DNA from: Streptomyces brasiliensis | Lineage (GTDB): Bacteria; Actinomycetota; Actinomycetes; Streptomycetales; Streptomycetaceae | Length of the DNA: 64,000 bases | Assembly (NCBI RefSeq): GCF_014647875.1 | Contig: NZ_BMQA01000009.1 | Location: 124,001 to 188,000 of the forward strand | Reading direction: 5' to 3' | In this document: one piece after another, positions 17,787-27,085 of the stretch | Layout of the letters: each line of letters opens with the position of its first letter | Position numbering within the stretch: position 1 is the first letter of the stretch | Translations under genes and position numbers: made by a program | The notes under the pieces: generated by a model | The model's database searches: none | What the model was told of the DNA's origin: nothing | What the model saw: only the letters and a program-made list of their open reading frames with translations

Positions 17787-17867
17787 TCACGCTCCCCGCA
17801 CCCGCTCCCGGTACCGGCCCGGCGTGACCCCGAACTCCCGGCTGAACGCGTGCGAGAGGGCCGACAC
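17787..17867 (-). pseudogene. AraC-family regulator, C-terminal remnant
   Basis: On the minus strand the last codons before TGA at 17787-17789 read VSALSHAFSREFGVTPGRYR followed by ERVRGA, the unmistakable end of an AraC-type helix-turn-helix domain. Upstream of VSAL the homology stops abruptly. The adjoining bases instead encode, on the plus strand, the interior of a metallo-beta-lactamase-fold protein. The remnant is about 27 residues of a protein normally near 300, so it cannot function. It marks one side of a deletion. Confidence 0.75.
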
Positions 17868-18531
17868 GGGGGTGGGGAAGGGGCGCGAGCGGCCCGGCAA
17901 CCCGTGCTTCCACCAGCGGCAGGGTGACCTGCTCGGGCGGCTGGAGCGGGCCGGGGTGCGCGCGGAGGACGTCGACGTCGTGGTCAACTCCCATGTCCAC
18001 GCGGACCACGTCGGCTGGAACACCCGTGCCGTGGACGGCGCGTGGGTGCCGTCGTTCCCCCGCGCCCGCTATCTGATCCCGGCCGCCGACGACCGCCACT
18101 TCGGGCCCGAGGGCGGGTACGGGGGCGGCAGGCGGGTGGACGACCGGTTCCGCTACGAGGACAGCGTCGCGCCCGTGCGCCGGGCCGGCCTTGCCGTGCT
18201 GTGGGAGGGGGAGCACCGCATCGACGACCACCTCACCCTGGAGTCCGCCCCCGGCCACATCCCCGGCTCCTCGGTCCTGCGGCTGGTCTCGCGCGGTGAA
18301 CGCGCCGTGTTCGTCGGCGACTTGCTCCACAGCCCCGTGCAGATCCTGCGCCCCGAGTGCAGCAGCTGCTTCTGCCTCGATCCCGGGCAGGCCGTGGCGA
18401 GCCGGCGTCGCGTGCTCGAACGGGCAGCCGAGGAGCGGGAGTTGGTGGTTCCGGCCCACTTCGCCGGCGGTGGGGGTGTGCAGGTACGACGCACCGGCGG
18501 CGGCTTCTCCCTGTACCGGTGGGCTCTCTGA
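17862..18531 (+). pseudogene. Metallo-beta-lactamase-fold hydrolase, N-terminus deleted
   Basis: About 220 residues reading DTGVGKGRERPGNP at the left edge to a TGA at 18529-18531. Metal-ligand motifs survive: HVHADH, SAPGHIPGS, GDLLH and a final PAHF. It resembles lactonase/hydrolase-type family members of roughly 280-300 residues. The first strands, which normally precede DTGVGNGKERPGNP-like sequence, and any start codon with a ribosome site are missing, so I call it a pseudogene. The left edge coincides with the AraC remnant, which suggests an originally divergent regulator-hydrolase pair that lost both 5' ends and the shared promoter. Confidence 0.7.
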
Positions 18532-18577
18532 CCGGGCCGCGTCGACAAGAGAGCGGTATGCGCGGTACTGATGGGGC

Positions 18578-19416
18578 ATGAGCGAAACCGGTGAACTCGC
18601 GCCCGGGGGGCGGCTGCTGGGCGGGTGCTACCGGCTGATCGAGCGCATAGGCACCGGCCCGACGGCCACCGTGTGGCGGGCGCTCGACGAGTCGCGGGAG
18701 CGGGAAGTCGCCGTCAAGGAGCCCAGGCTGCCGGGCGACCCGGCGGACGAGGAACGCCTGCGGGCCGCCAACCGCCTCTACCGCGAGGCACGTGCCGCCG
18801 CGCGCGTCGACGACCCGGCGGCGGTCGCCATCCACGACGTACTGGTGGAGGACGGACTCCCCTGGATCGTCATGGAGATGATCCACGGCGAGTCCCTCCG
18901 CACGGCCCTGGTGAACGGGCCGATGCGGCCCGCCGAAGCCGCGCGCATGGGCCTCGCCGTCCTCGGTGCCCTGCGCGCCGCCCACGCGGTCGGCATCGTG
19001 CACCGGGACGTCAAACCGGCGAACGTCCTGATCGAGTCCGGCACCGGCCGGGTGGTCCTCACCGACTTCGGCATCGGCCATCCCCAGGGCGACGAACCGC
19101 GTGACGGTGCCGAGTCCGACGATGACGTCGACTTCATGGCGCCCGAGCGGCTGGTGGAGCGCGGCGCCGGACCCGCGTCCGACCTGTGGTCCCTGGGCGC
19201 GCTGCTCCGTGCGGCCGTCGAGGGGTGGTCACCGGTCGGTCGTACGGCGGTTTCGGCGCCGTCGGGCACGCCGGTCCCCTCGGCCCGCTGATCCGCCGGC
19301 TGCTGCTGCCGGACCCGGGGGAGCGACCCGGCGCGGCGGAGGCCGCGGCGGTGCTGGCGGCGGTCGCCGGGGAGCGTCCCGCGGCGCCGGAGGCGCGGTC
19401 GGCCGTAGTCCTGTGA
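18578..19416 (+). pseudogene. Ser/Thr kinase 6, frameshifted and without membrane part
   Basis: ATG at 18578 opens a kinase domain: weak glycine loop GTGPTATV, VAVKEP, HRDVKPAN, DFGIG, APERLVERG and DLWSLG. The frame stops at 19289-19291 after 237 residues, within the C-lobe. The missing end is encoded in another frame up to 19416 (AGPLGPLIRRLLLPDPGERP onward), so a frameshift, perhaps with a small deletion, lies at about 19230-19275. The activation segment is short and acidic (AESDDDVDFMAPE), lacking the threonines seen in its neighbours. No linker, membrane helix or outer domain follows. If translated, the 237-residue product would have an incomplete C-lobe. Confidence 0.7.
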
Positions 19417-19491
19417 CGTACTGGTCCGCCAGGGGAAAAGCTCGTGACACAGATCATCCACACCCCCAACGCCCTGATCAGCGCGTTTTCT

Positions 19492-19507
19492 GCCAGTGAT
19501 CACTGGC
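19492..19507. promoter_or_regulatory. 16-bp perfect palindrome upstream of aldehyde dehydrogenase
   Basis: GCCAGTGATCACTGGC reads the same on both strands, about 75 bp before the dehydrogenase start. Its size and position suit a dimeric repressor operator. No regulator gene is adjacent, so the binding protein is unknown. Confidence 0.5.
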
Positions 19508-19533
19508 GGGATGTGAGCACTCGGTGAATCCCT

Positions 19534-19548
19534 GTTACCGACGGGTAC
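19534..19548 (+). promoter_or_regulatory. GTTACCGACGGGTAC motif, shared with a site at 53775-53789
   Basis: The motif contains TACC-GACG-GGTA, an inverted repeat, 34 bp upstream of the start codon. A near-identical 14-mer (one C/T change) occurs on the minus strand before the secreted-protein gene at 53.9 kb. It resembles operators of TetR-type lipid-metabolism regulators in actinobacteria; that resemblance is from memory. Confidence 0.4.
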
Positions 19549-19581
19549 CCAAAGTTTCCGCTCCGACATACCCTGCGCCTC

Positions 19582-21210
19582 ATGACGGACTCGCAGGCCC
19601 CGGAGAAGACCGGCACGCACACGACCGGTACCAACCCCCTCGCGCCCGCCCCCGAAGGCGCCCGCACGGCCGCCGACGTGGTCACGCCGGAACTGGTCGC
19701 GCAGCTCACGAAGGGCGTCCTCGGCTCCGGCCGGACCGCCAACCACACGCCGTTCACCGGTGAGAAGCTGGCCGACCTGCCCGAGTCCACTCCGGAGGAC
19801 GTGCTCAAGGCCTTCGAGGCCGCCCGCGCCGCGCAGGCGGTGTGGGAGCGGACACCGGTACGGCAGCGGGCCGCCGTCCTCCTGCGCTTCCACGACCTGC
19901 TCCTCGAGCGGCAGGCCGAGGTCCTCGACCTCATCCAGCTGGAGACCGGCAAGGCCCGCCTGCACGCCCACGAGGAGGTCCAGGCCGTAGCCGTCGCCGC
20001 CCGGCACTACGGCCGCAAGGCGCCCGCCTATCTGAGGCCGAAGCGGCACGCCGGTGCCATGCCGACGCTGACGAAGGTCACCGAGCTGCGCCACCCGCGT
20101 GGCGTCGTCGGCCAGATCGCCCCCTGGAACTACCCCCTCGAGCTGTCCGTCGGCGACGCCCTGCCCGCCTTCGTCGCGGGCAACGCCGTCGTGATGAAGC
20201 CCGACACCGAGACCTGCCTGACCGCGCTCTGGGCCCGTGACCTGCTCATCGAGGCCGGGCTGCCCGCCGACGTCTGCCAGGTCGTGCTCGGCGACGGCCC
20301 GGTCGTCGGCCCCGAGCTGGTCAAGCACGCCGACTACGTCTCCTTCACCGGCTCCACCCGCACCGGCCGCGAGGTCGCCCAGGGTGCCGCCGCCCGTCTC
20401 GTCGGGGTCTCCCTCGAACTCGGCGGCAAGAACGCCATGCTCGTGCTGGCGGACGCCGACATCGAGAAGGCGGCCGCCGGCGCGGTCCGGGCCTGCTTCT
20501 CCTCCGCGGGTCAGCTCTGCATCTCCATCGAGCGGCTGTACGTCCACGAGTCGATCGCGGACGCCTTCCTGGAGCGCTTCGCCGCCCGCACCAAGGCCAT
20601 GCGGCTCGGCAGGTCCCTCGCCTACGGCGCCGACATGGGCTCGCTGGTCGGCGAGCGGCAGCTGAAGACGGTCAGCCGCCATGTCGAGGAGGCCGTCGCG
20701 AAGGGTGCGACGGTCGTGGCCGGCGGTGTCGCCCGCCCGGACATCGGCCCGTACTTCTTCGAGCCGACCGTCCTCGACGGCGTGACCGAGCCGATGGCGG
20801 TCTGCTCGGAGGAGACCTTCGGACCGGTCGTCTCCATCTACCGCTTCTCGACCGACGACGAGGCGATCGAGCAGGCCAACTCCACGCCGTACGGCCTGAA
20901 CGCGTCGGTGTGGACGAAGGACGCCCGCCGCGGCCGGGACGTCGCCGCCCGCCTGCGCACCGGCACCGTCAACGTCAACGAGGGCTATGCGCCCGCCTAC
21001 GGCAGCGTCCAGTCCCCGATGGGCGGCATGAAGGACTCGGGCCTGGGGCGCCGGCACGGCTCCGAGGGCATCCTCAAGTACACCGAGGCCCAGACCGTCG
21101 CGCAGCAGCGCCTGCTGCCGATGGCCCCGTCACTCGGCATGGACGACGCGAAGTACGCGGCGTTCATGAGCCGCAGCCTGCGTCTGATGAAGGCGTTCCG
21201 CTTCCGCTAG
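19582..21210 (+). CDS. Succinate-semialdehyde dehydrogenase-type aldehyde dehydrogenase
   Basis: 542 residues from ATG at 19582. An NAD(P)-dependent aldehyde dehydrogenase oxidising aldehydes to acids; the closest type I recognise is actinobacterial GabD2. Hallmarks are PWNYPLELSVGDALPAFVAG, FTGSTRTGREV, the general base Glu279 in LELGGKN, the nucleophile Cys313 in SSAGQLCISIERL, and EETFGPVVSIYRF. The first 40 residues are a low-complexity extension. A GMC oxidoreductase begins 29 nt downstream on the same strand, so the two form an operon. That suggests the aldehyde may come from an alcohol or sterol-like substrate rather than GABA. Two palindromic elements precede the gene. Confidence 0.85.
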   Translation: MTDSQAPEKTGTHTTGTNPLAPAPEGARTAADVVTPELVAQLTKGVLGSGRTANHTPFTGEKLADLPESTPEDVLKAFEAARAAQAVWERTPVRQRAAVLLRFHDLLLERQAEVLDLIQLETGKARLHAHEEVQAVAVAARHYGRKAPAYLRPKRHAGAMPTLTKVTELRHPRGVVGQIAPWNYPLELSVGDALPAFVAGNAVVMKPDTETCLTALWARDLLIEAGLPADVCQVVLGDGPVVGPELVKHADYVSFTGSTRTGREVAQGAAARLVGVSLELGGKNAMLVLADADIEKAAAGAVRACFSSAGQLCISIERLYVHESIADAFLERFAARTKAMRLGRSLAYGADMGSLVGERQLKTVSRHVEEAVAKGATVVAGGVARPDIGPYFFEPTVLDGVTEPMAVCSEETFGPVVSIYRFSTDDEAIEQANSTPYGLNASVWTKDARRGRDVAARLRTGTVNVNEGYAPAYGSVQSPMGGMKDSGLGRRHGSEGILKYTEAQTVAQQRLLPMAPSLGMDDAKYAAFMSRSLRLMKAFRFR

Positions 21211-21239
21211 ACCCACCCCGTTCTCAACGAGGAGAGCAC

Positions 21240-23045
21240 GTGTCGCAGGAGAACCCTGTCCGCGATCAGGACGATTCGGCATACGACTACGACGTCATCG
21301 TCGTGGGCTCCGGCTTCGGCGGTTCCGTCACCGCCCTGCGCCTCACGGAAAAGGGCTACCGGGTCGGCGTCCTGGAAGCGGGCCGCCGCTTCACCCGCGA
21401 CACCCTCCCCAGGAACTCCTGGGACCTCAAGAACTACCTGTGGGCCCCCAAGCTCGGCATGTACGGCATCCAGCGCATCCATCTGCTGGGCAACGTGATG
21501 GTGCTGGCCGGCGCGGGCGTGGGCGGCGGCTCGCTGAACTACGCCAACACCCTCTACGTCCCGCCGAAGGCGTTCTTCGACGACCCGCAGTGGCGGGACA
21601 TCACGGACTGGCAGGAGGAGTTGAAGCCGTACTACGACCAGGCCCGGCGCATGCTCGGTGTACGGCTCAACCCGACCATGACCCCGTCCGACACGCATCT
21701 GAAGACCGCCGCAGAGAAGATGGGCTTCGGCGACAGCTTCCATCTGGCACCCGTCGGCGTGTTCTTCGGCGACGGCGAGGACGCCGACGGGAAGACGAGG
21801 GCGAAGCCGGGAGAGCAGGTCGCGGACCCGTACTTCGGCGGCGTCGGGCCGTCCCGCAACGCCTGCACCGAGTGCGGCGAGTGCATGACGGGCTGCCGCC
21901 ACGGCGCGAAGAACACGCTCAACGAGAACTACCTCCACCTCGCCGAGAAGGCGGGTGTGGTGGTCCATCCCATGACGACGGTCGTCGCCGTGACGGACGA
22001 CTCGCGCGGCGGCTACGCGGTGACGACGCTGCCGACGGACGAGAAGAAGAAGGGCGAGGGCCGCACGTTCACGGCCCGCCGGGTGGTCCTGGCAGCCGGC
22101 ACCTACGGCACCCAGACCCTGCTGCACCGCATGAAGACGAACGGCCAACTGCCGTATCTCTCACCCCGCCTCGGCGAACTGACCCGCACCAACTCCGAGG
22201 CGCTGGTCGGCGCCCAGACCACCGACCGCCGCTACCGCAAGACGCACGACGCGCCGAAGGCCGACTTCACGCAGGGCGTGGCGATCACGTCCTCCGTCCA
22301 CCCGGACGAGAACACGCACATCGAGCCGGTGCGCTACGGCAAGGGCTCCAACTCGATGGGCGGCCTGTCCATCCTCCAGGTCCCGTACGCGGAGGGCTCT
22401 TCAAGGGTCCTGGCCTGGCTGGCGAACGCGGCCAGGCACCCCTGGCTGGTGGTCCGCTCGCTGTCCAACCGCCGCTGGTCGGAACGGACCATCATCGGCC
22501 TGGTGATGCAGTCGCTGGACAACTCCCTGACGACGTACCTGAAGCCGAACGGCGTGGGGAAAGGTCTGTTGACGGCCCGTCAGGGCCACGGCGCCCCCAA
22601 CCCGAGGCAGATCAGGGCGGCATCGGAGGCGGCGACGGCGATCGCGGCCGAGATCAACGGCTTCGCGGGCAGCAACGTGGGTGAGCTGATGGGCACCCCG
22701 CTCACGGCCCACTTCCTGGGCGGCTGCCCCATCGGCTCCTCCCGCGAGACCGGGGTCATCGATCCGTACCATCGCCTCTGGGGCCACCCCGGCATCTCGG
22801 TGGTGGACGGCGCGGCGGTCTCGGCGAACCTGGGCGTGAACCCGTCCCTCACGATCACGGCGCAGGCGGAACGGGCGATGTCGTACTGGCCGAACAAGGG
22901 CGAGACGGACCCGCGACCGGCGCAAGGCTCGGCCTACGAACGCCTGAAGCCGGTCGAACCGAAGACCCCGGCGGTCCCGGCAGAGGCCTTCGCGGCCCTG
23001 CGCCTGCCGTTCCTCGGAATGCCGACGGTACCGCCGAAGGCCTGA
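21240..23045 (+). CDS. GMC-family FAD oxidoreductase, cholesterol-oxidase-like
   Basis: 601 residues from GTG at 21240, with GAGGAGA 5 nt upstream. The FAD motif VIVVGSGFGGSVTALRLTEK is at about residue 20; AGAGVGGGSLNYANTLY follows, and the C-terminal FAD motif (VVDGAAVSANLGVNPSLTIT) is intact. A cysteine cluster, Cys209, 212, 215 and 219 (CTECGECMTGC), lies in the substrate region. Similar clusters occur in the ChoD-like branch, where an iron-sulfur or structural role is unclear. No signal peptide is visible, so it is probably cytoplasmic. It is the second gene of an operon with the aldehyde dehydrogenase and is followed by a strong terminator. The substrate is probably a hydroxylated lipid or sterol, by family inference. 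Confidence 0.85.
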   Translation: MSQENPVRDQDDSAYDYDVIVVGSGFGGSVTALRLTEKGYRVGVLEAGRRFTRDTLPRNSWDLKNYLWAPKLGMYGIQRIHLLGNVMVLAGAGVGGGSLNYANTLYVPPKAFFDDPQWRDITDWQEELKPYYDQARRMLGVRLNPTMTPSDTHLKTAAEKMGFGDSFHLAPVGVFFGDGEDADGKTRAKPGEQVADPYFGGVGPSRNACTECGECMTGCRHGAKNTLNENYLHLAEKAGVVVHPMTTVVAVTDDSRGGYAVTTLPTDEKKKGEGRTFTARRVVLAAGTYGTQTLLHRMKTNGQLPYLSPRLGELTRTNSEALVGAQTTDRRYRKTHDAPKADFTQGVAITSSVHPDENTHIEPVRYGKGSNSMGGLSILQVPYAEGSSRVLAWLANAARHPWLVVRSLSNRRWSERTIIGLVMQSLDNSLTTYLKPNGVGKGLLTARQGHGAPNPRQIRAASEAATAIAAEINGFAGSNVGELMGTPLTAHFLGGCPIGSSRETGVIDPYHRLWGHPGISVVDGAAVSANLGVNPSLTITAQAERAMSYWPNKGETDPRPAQGSAYERLKPVEPKTPAVPAEAFAALRLPFLGMPTVPPKA

Positions 23046-23070
23046 CCCCCGACTCCGGAAGGAAAGCCAG

Positions 23071-23104
23071 AAGGACCTGCGCCCCCCTCCGGGCGCAGGT
23101 CCTT
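23071..23104. terminator. Bidirectional terminator after GMC oxidoreductase
   Basis: Perfect 14-bp stem (23071-23084 with 23091-23104) and 6-nt loop, flanked by AA and TT. It sits between convergent genes and can serve both. Confidence 0.8.
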
Positions 23105-23123
23105 CTCATGTCTGGGGTGTCAC

Positions 23124-24167
23124 TCAGACGGTGGTCCCGGCCTTACGCCGGCGCACCACGAACACGGCCCCGGCGCCGGCGACGACGGCGACACCGCCGA
23201 CGAGTCCGATGGTGGGGAGGGCGGAGCTGGAACCGGTGGAGGCGAGGCTGCCGGTGGCCGGGAGCTCCTCGGCGCCTCCCTGCGGCTTCTTGCCACTGTC
23301 CGGCTTGTCACCCTTGCCGGGCTTGGCCTCGCCCGGGTTCTCATTGCTGCTGCCGGGCGCGAGGACGGTGAACTCGTAGAAGCCGAAAGCGCTGTGCACG
23401 CAGTTCTTCTCCGCGTCCACGTATCCGCCCAGGCCCAGGCTGAAGCCGTCACCGGCGGGCGCCTTGGCCGTGATGTCCAGGCGCAACTTGATGTCGACGG
23501 TCTCCTTGGGGCCCAGCGGGGTCTCGCCGAAGTAGACACCGTTGCCGATCTCGTCCGCGAGGGACTCCCACGCCTGGGTCTTCGGGTTGAAGAACTCGAG
23601 CCGCGCGTAGGTGCTCAGCCAGTCCTTCTCGTTGTCGCTCTCCGCGTAGTTGTCGACGACCGCGAGCCACTGCACGGTGCCGAGCGACTTGTCGCTGTGG
23701 TTGGCGGCCGTGAGCTTGAAGTTGTGCCAGCCGCTGCCCGCGACGATCTTGCCGGGCAGGCCGGACACGGCGATGCTCAGCTGCGACTCGGGGTCGACAC
23801 CGTCCTCGCCGAGGGGGCAGTCGTCGGGCCACTCGGAGGGCTCGCCGGTGGGCGTCGCGCTCTGGCTCGGCGTGGTGCTCGGCGTGGCCGACACGGACGT
23901 CGAGGCGCTCGGGCTGGTGCTCGGCGACTGGGAGGCGGGGGTGCTGTCCTCGGCGGCCGGGGTGCTGTCTTCGGCCGCCGGCGTGCTGTCCTCGGCCGCG
24001 GGGGTGCTGTCCTCGGCCGCCGGCGTGCTCTCCTCCGCCGCCGGGCTGCTGATCGACGTGCTCGGAGACTCGTCGCCGTCCGCGAACGCGGCCGGCGCGG
24101 ACAGGAGAGCGAGCGGGGCTATTACTGCCGTCGCGGCAGCCGTGGCCATGGCACGGCGAAGCTTCAT
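23124..24167 (-). CDS. Sortase-anchored wall protein with STPAAED repeats
   Basis: 347 residues from ATG at 24167, with GAGG 5 nt upstream. A signal peptide (MKLRRAMATAAATAVIAPLA onward, ending near AFADGDE) is followed by five tandem STPAAED heptads (DNA repeats of 21 bp at about 23938-24045) and a Ser/Thr/Pro stalk. Next comes a globular region of about 200 residues with cysteines in DDCPLG and KNCVHS. The C-terminus is a classic sorting signal: ELPATG and then LASTG, a hydrophobic segment (LVGGVAVVAGAGAVFVV) and RRRKAG. LAXTG is the usual target of Streptomyces class E sortases. It should be surface-exposed on hyphae; the globular domain is not identified. Confidence 0.82.
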   Translation of the reverse strand: MKLRRAMATAAATAVIAPLALLSAPAAFADGDESPSTSISSPAAEESTPAAEDSTPAAEDSTPAAEDSTPAAEDSTPASQSPSTSPSASTSVSATPSTTPSQSATPTGEPSEWPDDCPLGEDGVDPESQLSIAVSGLPGKIVAGSGWHNFKLTAANHSDKSLGTVQWLAVVDNYAESDNEKDWLSTYARLEFFNPKTQAWESLADEIGNGVYFGETPLGPKETVDIKLRLDITAKAPAGDGFSLGLGGYVDAEKNCVHSAFGFYEFTVLAPGSSNENPGEAKPGKGDKPDSGKKPQGGAEELPATGSLASTGSSSALPTIGLVGGVAVVAGAGAVFVVRRRKAGTTV

Positions 24168-24353
24168 GGAGACCTCGGTGAGTCCGGCGCACTGCGCAGC
24201 ACGCAGCACGAACGTTGGGGGAGGCCCGCCGCGTGTGGGGCGCGGGTGCGGCCCTTGGTACACGAGGTTTGATCAACGAGGCGCACGCAAGGTTGCACGC
24301 GAATTCACAGAATTTTTAAGTGTGCGACATCACATACGGCGCGGGCGCAAGCG

Positions 24354-24386
24354 AAGGGCCCCGCGGGACGGGGCCGCGGGGCCCTT
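24354..24386. terminator. Hairpin terminator upstream of the wall-protein gene
   Basis: Perfect 13-bp stem (24354-24366 with 24374-24386), loop of 7, with AA before and TT after. It lies about 190 bp upstream of the wall-protein start, so it could end transcription coming from the chorismate mutase side. Confidence 0.65.
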
Positions 24387-24911
24387 CTGCGTCAGCACCG
24401 GCGTCAGGGCAGCGCCGGTGCCCGGGAGCGGCGCCGGGGGGTTGCGCCGCTTGTTACGTGTGCCCCGCACCCCGCCCTGTGCACGTGGTCGCCGCCCCGG
24501 CGCGCACAGGACGCGCGGGTGGTCTCGACCTCTGGCAGCCGGGTGGTGCGGTGCAGTGCAATGAGGTTGTCTGTTCGGAGACTTGGGGCTTTCTCCGCAT
24601 CGTGCTGGATGAACGCGGCCTCCGCAACCGTTCGACCCAGCCCTTGTGCAGTTCGGCAGTTTCCGCCGGTCGACCCCGGGCGTCCCCGGAGCCGGCCGGT
24701 TCTCTTGGATGACCGGGCTGCTGTCCCCTGCCGTCCGGTCACTTCCCTGGAGCGAGGTCCCACGACGCACGGCACGATCCGCACGTCTCATCGCTCCAGA
24801 GCGAGCCACGCGTGGTTCTTTCGGGCCCGCCCCTGGCTGGCACGGACACCGGGACCAACGAAGCGGTCCGCGCGGCGGTCACGCGCCGTACGAGTGAGAG
24901 GGGGCCCGAAC
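24387..24911. other. 525-bp gap without a convincing gene
   Basis: Between the hairpin at 24.37 kb and the chorismate mutase stop. Several frames are open on both strands, but none has a domain, a good ribosome site or consistent third-position GC. Part of the stretch (about 24555-24650) is less GC-rich than its surroundings. No tRNA or known small-RNA fold was recognised. Confidence 0.35.
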
Positions 24912-25217
24912 TCAGATGCGACCGCGGCACAGTTCGAGCAGCGTCATCGCGAGGGCGGTGCCCGGCTTGCCCAGCGCCTCCCTGTAGTGGCCGAGGATCT
25001 CCATCTCGCGGGACAGGTTCACGCGCCGCCCGCCGGAGGCGATCCGCTCCTGCTGGATCACGGCGGACACGGCCATCCGCTCCTGCACGAGCCCGATGAT
25101 CCGGTCGTCGAGCGCGTCGATGCGCTCCCGGGCGCCGGTGATCGCGTCGGCGGCCTCGGCGGTACGGGCGCCGGTCTTCTCCGTGGCGGTGGTCTTCTCC
25201 GTGGCGGTGGAGGTCAT
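24912..25217 (-). CDS. Chorismate mutase (AroQ type, monofunctional)
   Basis: 101 residues from ATG at 25217, with AAGGAG 8 nt upstream. It converts chorismate to prephenate, the branch point to phenylalanine and tyrosine. The AroQ helical core is visible: ITGARERIDALDDRIIGLVQ, ERMAVSAVIQQERIASG and REMEILGHYREALGKPG, ending in LELCRGRI. A short Thr/Glu/Lys-rich N-terminal tail precedes it. The length fits the stand-alone actinobacterial enzymes of 90-105 residues. About 180 bases of leader separate it from a small peptide rich in Phe and Tyr and contain two hairpins, which points to control by transcription attenuation. Confidence 0.88.
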   Translation of the reverse strand: MTSTATEKTTATEKTGARTAEAADAITGARERIDALDDRIIGLVQERMAVSAVIQQERIASGGRRVNLSREMEILGHYREALGKPGTALAMTLLELCRGRI

Positions 25218-25267
25218 AACGGGGGCTCCTTGATCGGTGCGCCCCTGTCCGACAGTCCCCGGAAACG

Positions 25268-25304
25268 CCAGGCGCCCCGGACCTTGTCGGCCCGGGGCGC
25301 CTGG
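25268..25304 (-). terminator. Attenuator-type hairpin in the chorismate mutase leader
   Basis: Perfect 13-bp stem (25268-25280 with 25292-25304), loop of 11, in the transcript between the leader peptide and the enzyme start. Its place 20 nt after the leader-peptide stop fits a terminator that forms when charged Phe/Tyr tRNA is plentiful. A competing antiterminator pairing was not resolved. Confidence 0.55.
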
Positions 25305-25323
25305 GAAGTCGCTTGTCAGTGGC

Positions 25324-25395
25324 TCAAGCAGCACGACCATGGCAGCCGGTGGGCCGGTTGCCATAGGTAAAGAGGAAGGTCCCGTGCGTGAGCAT
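25324..25395 (-). CDS. Leader peptide with Phe/Tyr codons (putative attenuator)
   Basis: A 23-residue frame, MLTHGTFLFTYGNRPTGCHG followed by RAA, from ATG at 25395 to TGA at 25324-25326. The run F-L-F-T-Y uses TTC, CTC, TTT, ACC and TAT. TTT and TAT are very rare in this DNA, so the ribosome would pause there when Phe or Tyr tRNA is short. A hairpin (25341-25362, arms GGCA..CCGG/CCGG..TGCC) begins just after these codons, and a terminator-like hairpin follows the stop. The next gene on the strand is chorismate mutase, whose pathway makes exactly these amino acids. This is the classic layout of pheA-type attenuation. Confidence 0.6.
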   Translation of the reverse strand: MLTHGTFLFTYGNRPTGCHGRAA

Positions 25396-25495
25396 GGGCC
25401 CAGTATGCCACGGCGCCCACGCGAGGACGTCCTCCGTTCCCGCCCCGTTAGAATCGGTAACCACAGACCCCCGCCCAACCGCCGGAAGGCACCCC

Positions 25496-27076
<1,581 letters not shown>

Positions 27077-27085
27077 TCCCGACGG

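Noticed and set aside
24227..24345. AT-richer stretch before the wall-protein gene with a GTG-N6-CAC, Crp-like pattern.
   Set aside because: The pattern is too loose to separate from chance.
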